From Parcubacteria group bacterium (GTDB lineage: Bacteria; Patescibacteriota; Minisyncoccia; Phycocordibacterales; GCA-002724975): 7,848 bases of DNA. A program made the position numbers and the translations under genes. The notes under the pieces were generated by a model. It was not told the origin of the DNA. It did not search any database and saw only the letters and a program-made list of their open reading frames with translations. Shown here piece after piece: positions 7,028 through 7,848 of the stretch; position 1 is the stretch's first letter, and every line of letters starts with the position of its first letter. The stretch is from assembly GCA_002724975.1 (NCBI GenBank), contig PBQF01000037.1, positions 1 to 7,848 of the forward strand, read 5' to 3'.

Positions 7028-7765
7028 CTAATTATATCTTTTCGTAAAATCATTAAACTTTATTCTAAATAAATCATAAAGCATTAAGATAGGATCTTTC
7101 ATAATGCTTACCTTTGAATACGGTGAATTTAACCATTTTACAGGTACCTCCTTTATCTTGAATCCATGTTGCAAGGCAATCTGAATAATTTCTACATCAA
7201 AGGCAAAACCGTTGATTCTCTGCTTACTGAACACCTCATTTACCACGTGCCGCTTAAAACATTTAAAGCCGCACTGAGTATCCTTAAAGCCTGTAAATAC
7301 TATCAGATTCATAATCTTATTAAATATTCTCCCCATGCCCTCACGCAAAAATGTTTGATGTATTTCAACTTGAGAATCTGGCAAGTCTCTTGAGCCTATT
7401 GCTATATCACAATCTTTTTCTAACCAGTAGATCAGCTTTTCTATCTCTTCTATTGGTGTTGACAAATCAGCATCTGAAAATAATGCAAATTTGCCACTCG
7501 TTTCCAGCATGCCCCTTCTCACAGAATATCCTTTACCCTTGCCGATTTTATTTTCTATGACACTTAATCTAGAATCCATTCCTTCAAACTTTCGAATAAT
7601 TTCTCTTGTTGAGTCAGTACTGCCATCAACCACAACAATAATTTCACACTCATAATCTTTAGTTTTCAAATAGCCTATTATCTTTTCAAGTGTACAACCA
7701 ATTCTTTTTTCCTCATTATATGCAGGAATCACAATGGACAGATACATTTCATTTTCTTCACGCAT
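7028..7765 (-). CDS. GT2 polyprenyl-phosphate sugar synthase, ALG5/DPG-synthase type
   Basis: This 245-residue soluble GT-A enzyme resembles dolichyl-phosphate beta-glucosyltransferase and its bacterial relatives, which load a hexose onto a polyprenyl phosphate. Motifs in order are I11-V-I-P-A-Y-N-E-E, V46-D47-G-S-T-D, K75-G-K-G and R83-R-G-M, the metal site S97-D98-A-D100-L-S-T-P, G124-S-R, D162-T-Q-C-G-F-K, F189-D-V-E and the V207-P-V-K-W...S217 block near the end. The DADLSTP and DTQCGFK signatures separate it from the DPM1/ArnC type found downstream. No membrane helix is evident. The longest start is ATG 7765-7763. A second ATG at 7747-7745 would give the more typical N-terminus MYLSIVIPAYNEE, and neither has a strong ribosome site. 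It ends with TAG just before the radical SAM gene and is very likely in the same operon. The transferred sugar is not predictable. Confidence 0.92.
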   Translation of the reverse strand: MREENEMYLSIVIPAYNEEKRIGCTLEKIIGYLKTKDYECEIIVVVDGSTDSTREIIRKFEGMDSRLSVIENKIGKGKGYSVRRGMLETSGKFALFSDADLSTPIEEIEKLIYWLEKDCDIAIGSRDLPDSQVEIHQTFLREGMGRIFNKIMNLIVFTGFKDTQCGFKCFKRHVVNEVFSKQRINGFAFDVEIIQIALQHGFKIKEVPVKWLNSPYSKVSIMKDPILMLYDLFRIKFNDFTKRYN

Positions 7766-7779
7766 GCAATTTCTTAAAA

Positions 7780-7848
7780 TTAAGCTGATCCAAAAAGCCT
7801 GCCTTTAAATATAGACTCTACACATACCAATCCCCTCTCAGTTACACA
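7780..7848 (-). CDS. Possible 3' end of an upstream gene (22 codons)
   Basis: One minus-strand frame is open from the window edge to a TAA at 7782-7780, while the other two frames meet stops within the first nine bases. If coding, it is the C-terminal 22 residues of a gene that ends 14 nt before the ALG5-like GT2 gene, which would fit the tight spacing of this operon. The peptide (CVTERGLVCVESIFKGRLFG...) matches no family I know. It is too short to prove, and the region could be a leader with the promoter outside the window. Confidence 0.28.
   Translation of the reverse strand, partial: CVTERGLVCVESIFKGRLFGSA

Noticed and set aside
7166..7560. Two overlapping plus-strand open frames of about 70-75 codons
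   Set aside because: Both are antisense to the ALG5-like GT2 gene, which has all its family motifs.
1..7848. CRISPR arrays, insertion sequences, tRNA genes
   Set aside because: I saw no regularly spaced repeats, no intact transposase with terminal inverted repeats and no cloverleaf-forming sequence.

Overview
The window is AT-rich DNA (roughly mid-30s % GC, judged by eye) with bacterial gene organisation. All five complete genes and one truncated gene lie on the minus strand, so transcription runs from about 7848 towards 1. Shine-Dalgarno-like sequences, TTG and GTG starts, and the families present point to a bacterium. The B12-dependent radical SAM enzyme is an oxygen-sensitive type, which suggests an anaerobic or microaerophilic lifestyle. 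This is inference, and I cannot place the lineage securely.

Layout in the direction of transcription: (i) 7780-7848, a short open frame that may be the 3' end of an upstream gene; (ii) 7028-7765, a GT2 glycosyltransferase of the dolichyl-/polyprenyl-phosphate glucose synthase (ALG5/DPG synthase) type; (iii) 5569-7005, a cobalamin-binding radical SAM enzyme, 22 nt downstream; (iv) 4695-5456, a second GT2 enzyme of the DPM1/ArnC type with a TTG start and no membrane hairpin; (v) 2869-4626, a NodU/CmcH/TobZ-family O-carbamoyltransferase; (vi) a 365-nt gap (2504-2868) without a clear gene, holding a weak plus-strand small ORF; (vii) 775-2502, a GT-C (GT39/PMT-like) membrane glycosyltransferase; (viii) 1-726, the N-terminal 242 residues of a second GT39/PMT-like enzyme, cut by the window edge.

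Taken together this looks like part of an envelope glycan or glycolipid assembly and decoration locus. The two cytoplasmic GT2 enzymes would load sugars onto a polyprenyl phosphate. The two GT-C enzymes would transfer such sugars to an acceptor on the outer face of the inner membrane. The carbamoyltransferase and the radical SAM enzyme would modify the sugar or lipid. No flippase, nucleotide-sugar synthesis gene or polymerase is visible, so the locus must extend beyond the window or borrow these functions. The families are recognisable. The exact product is unknown, and the combination of genes is the most interesting feature.
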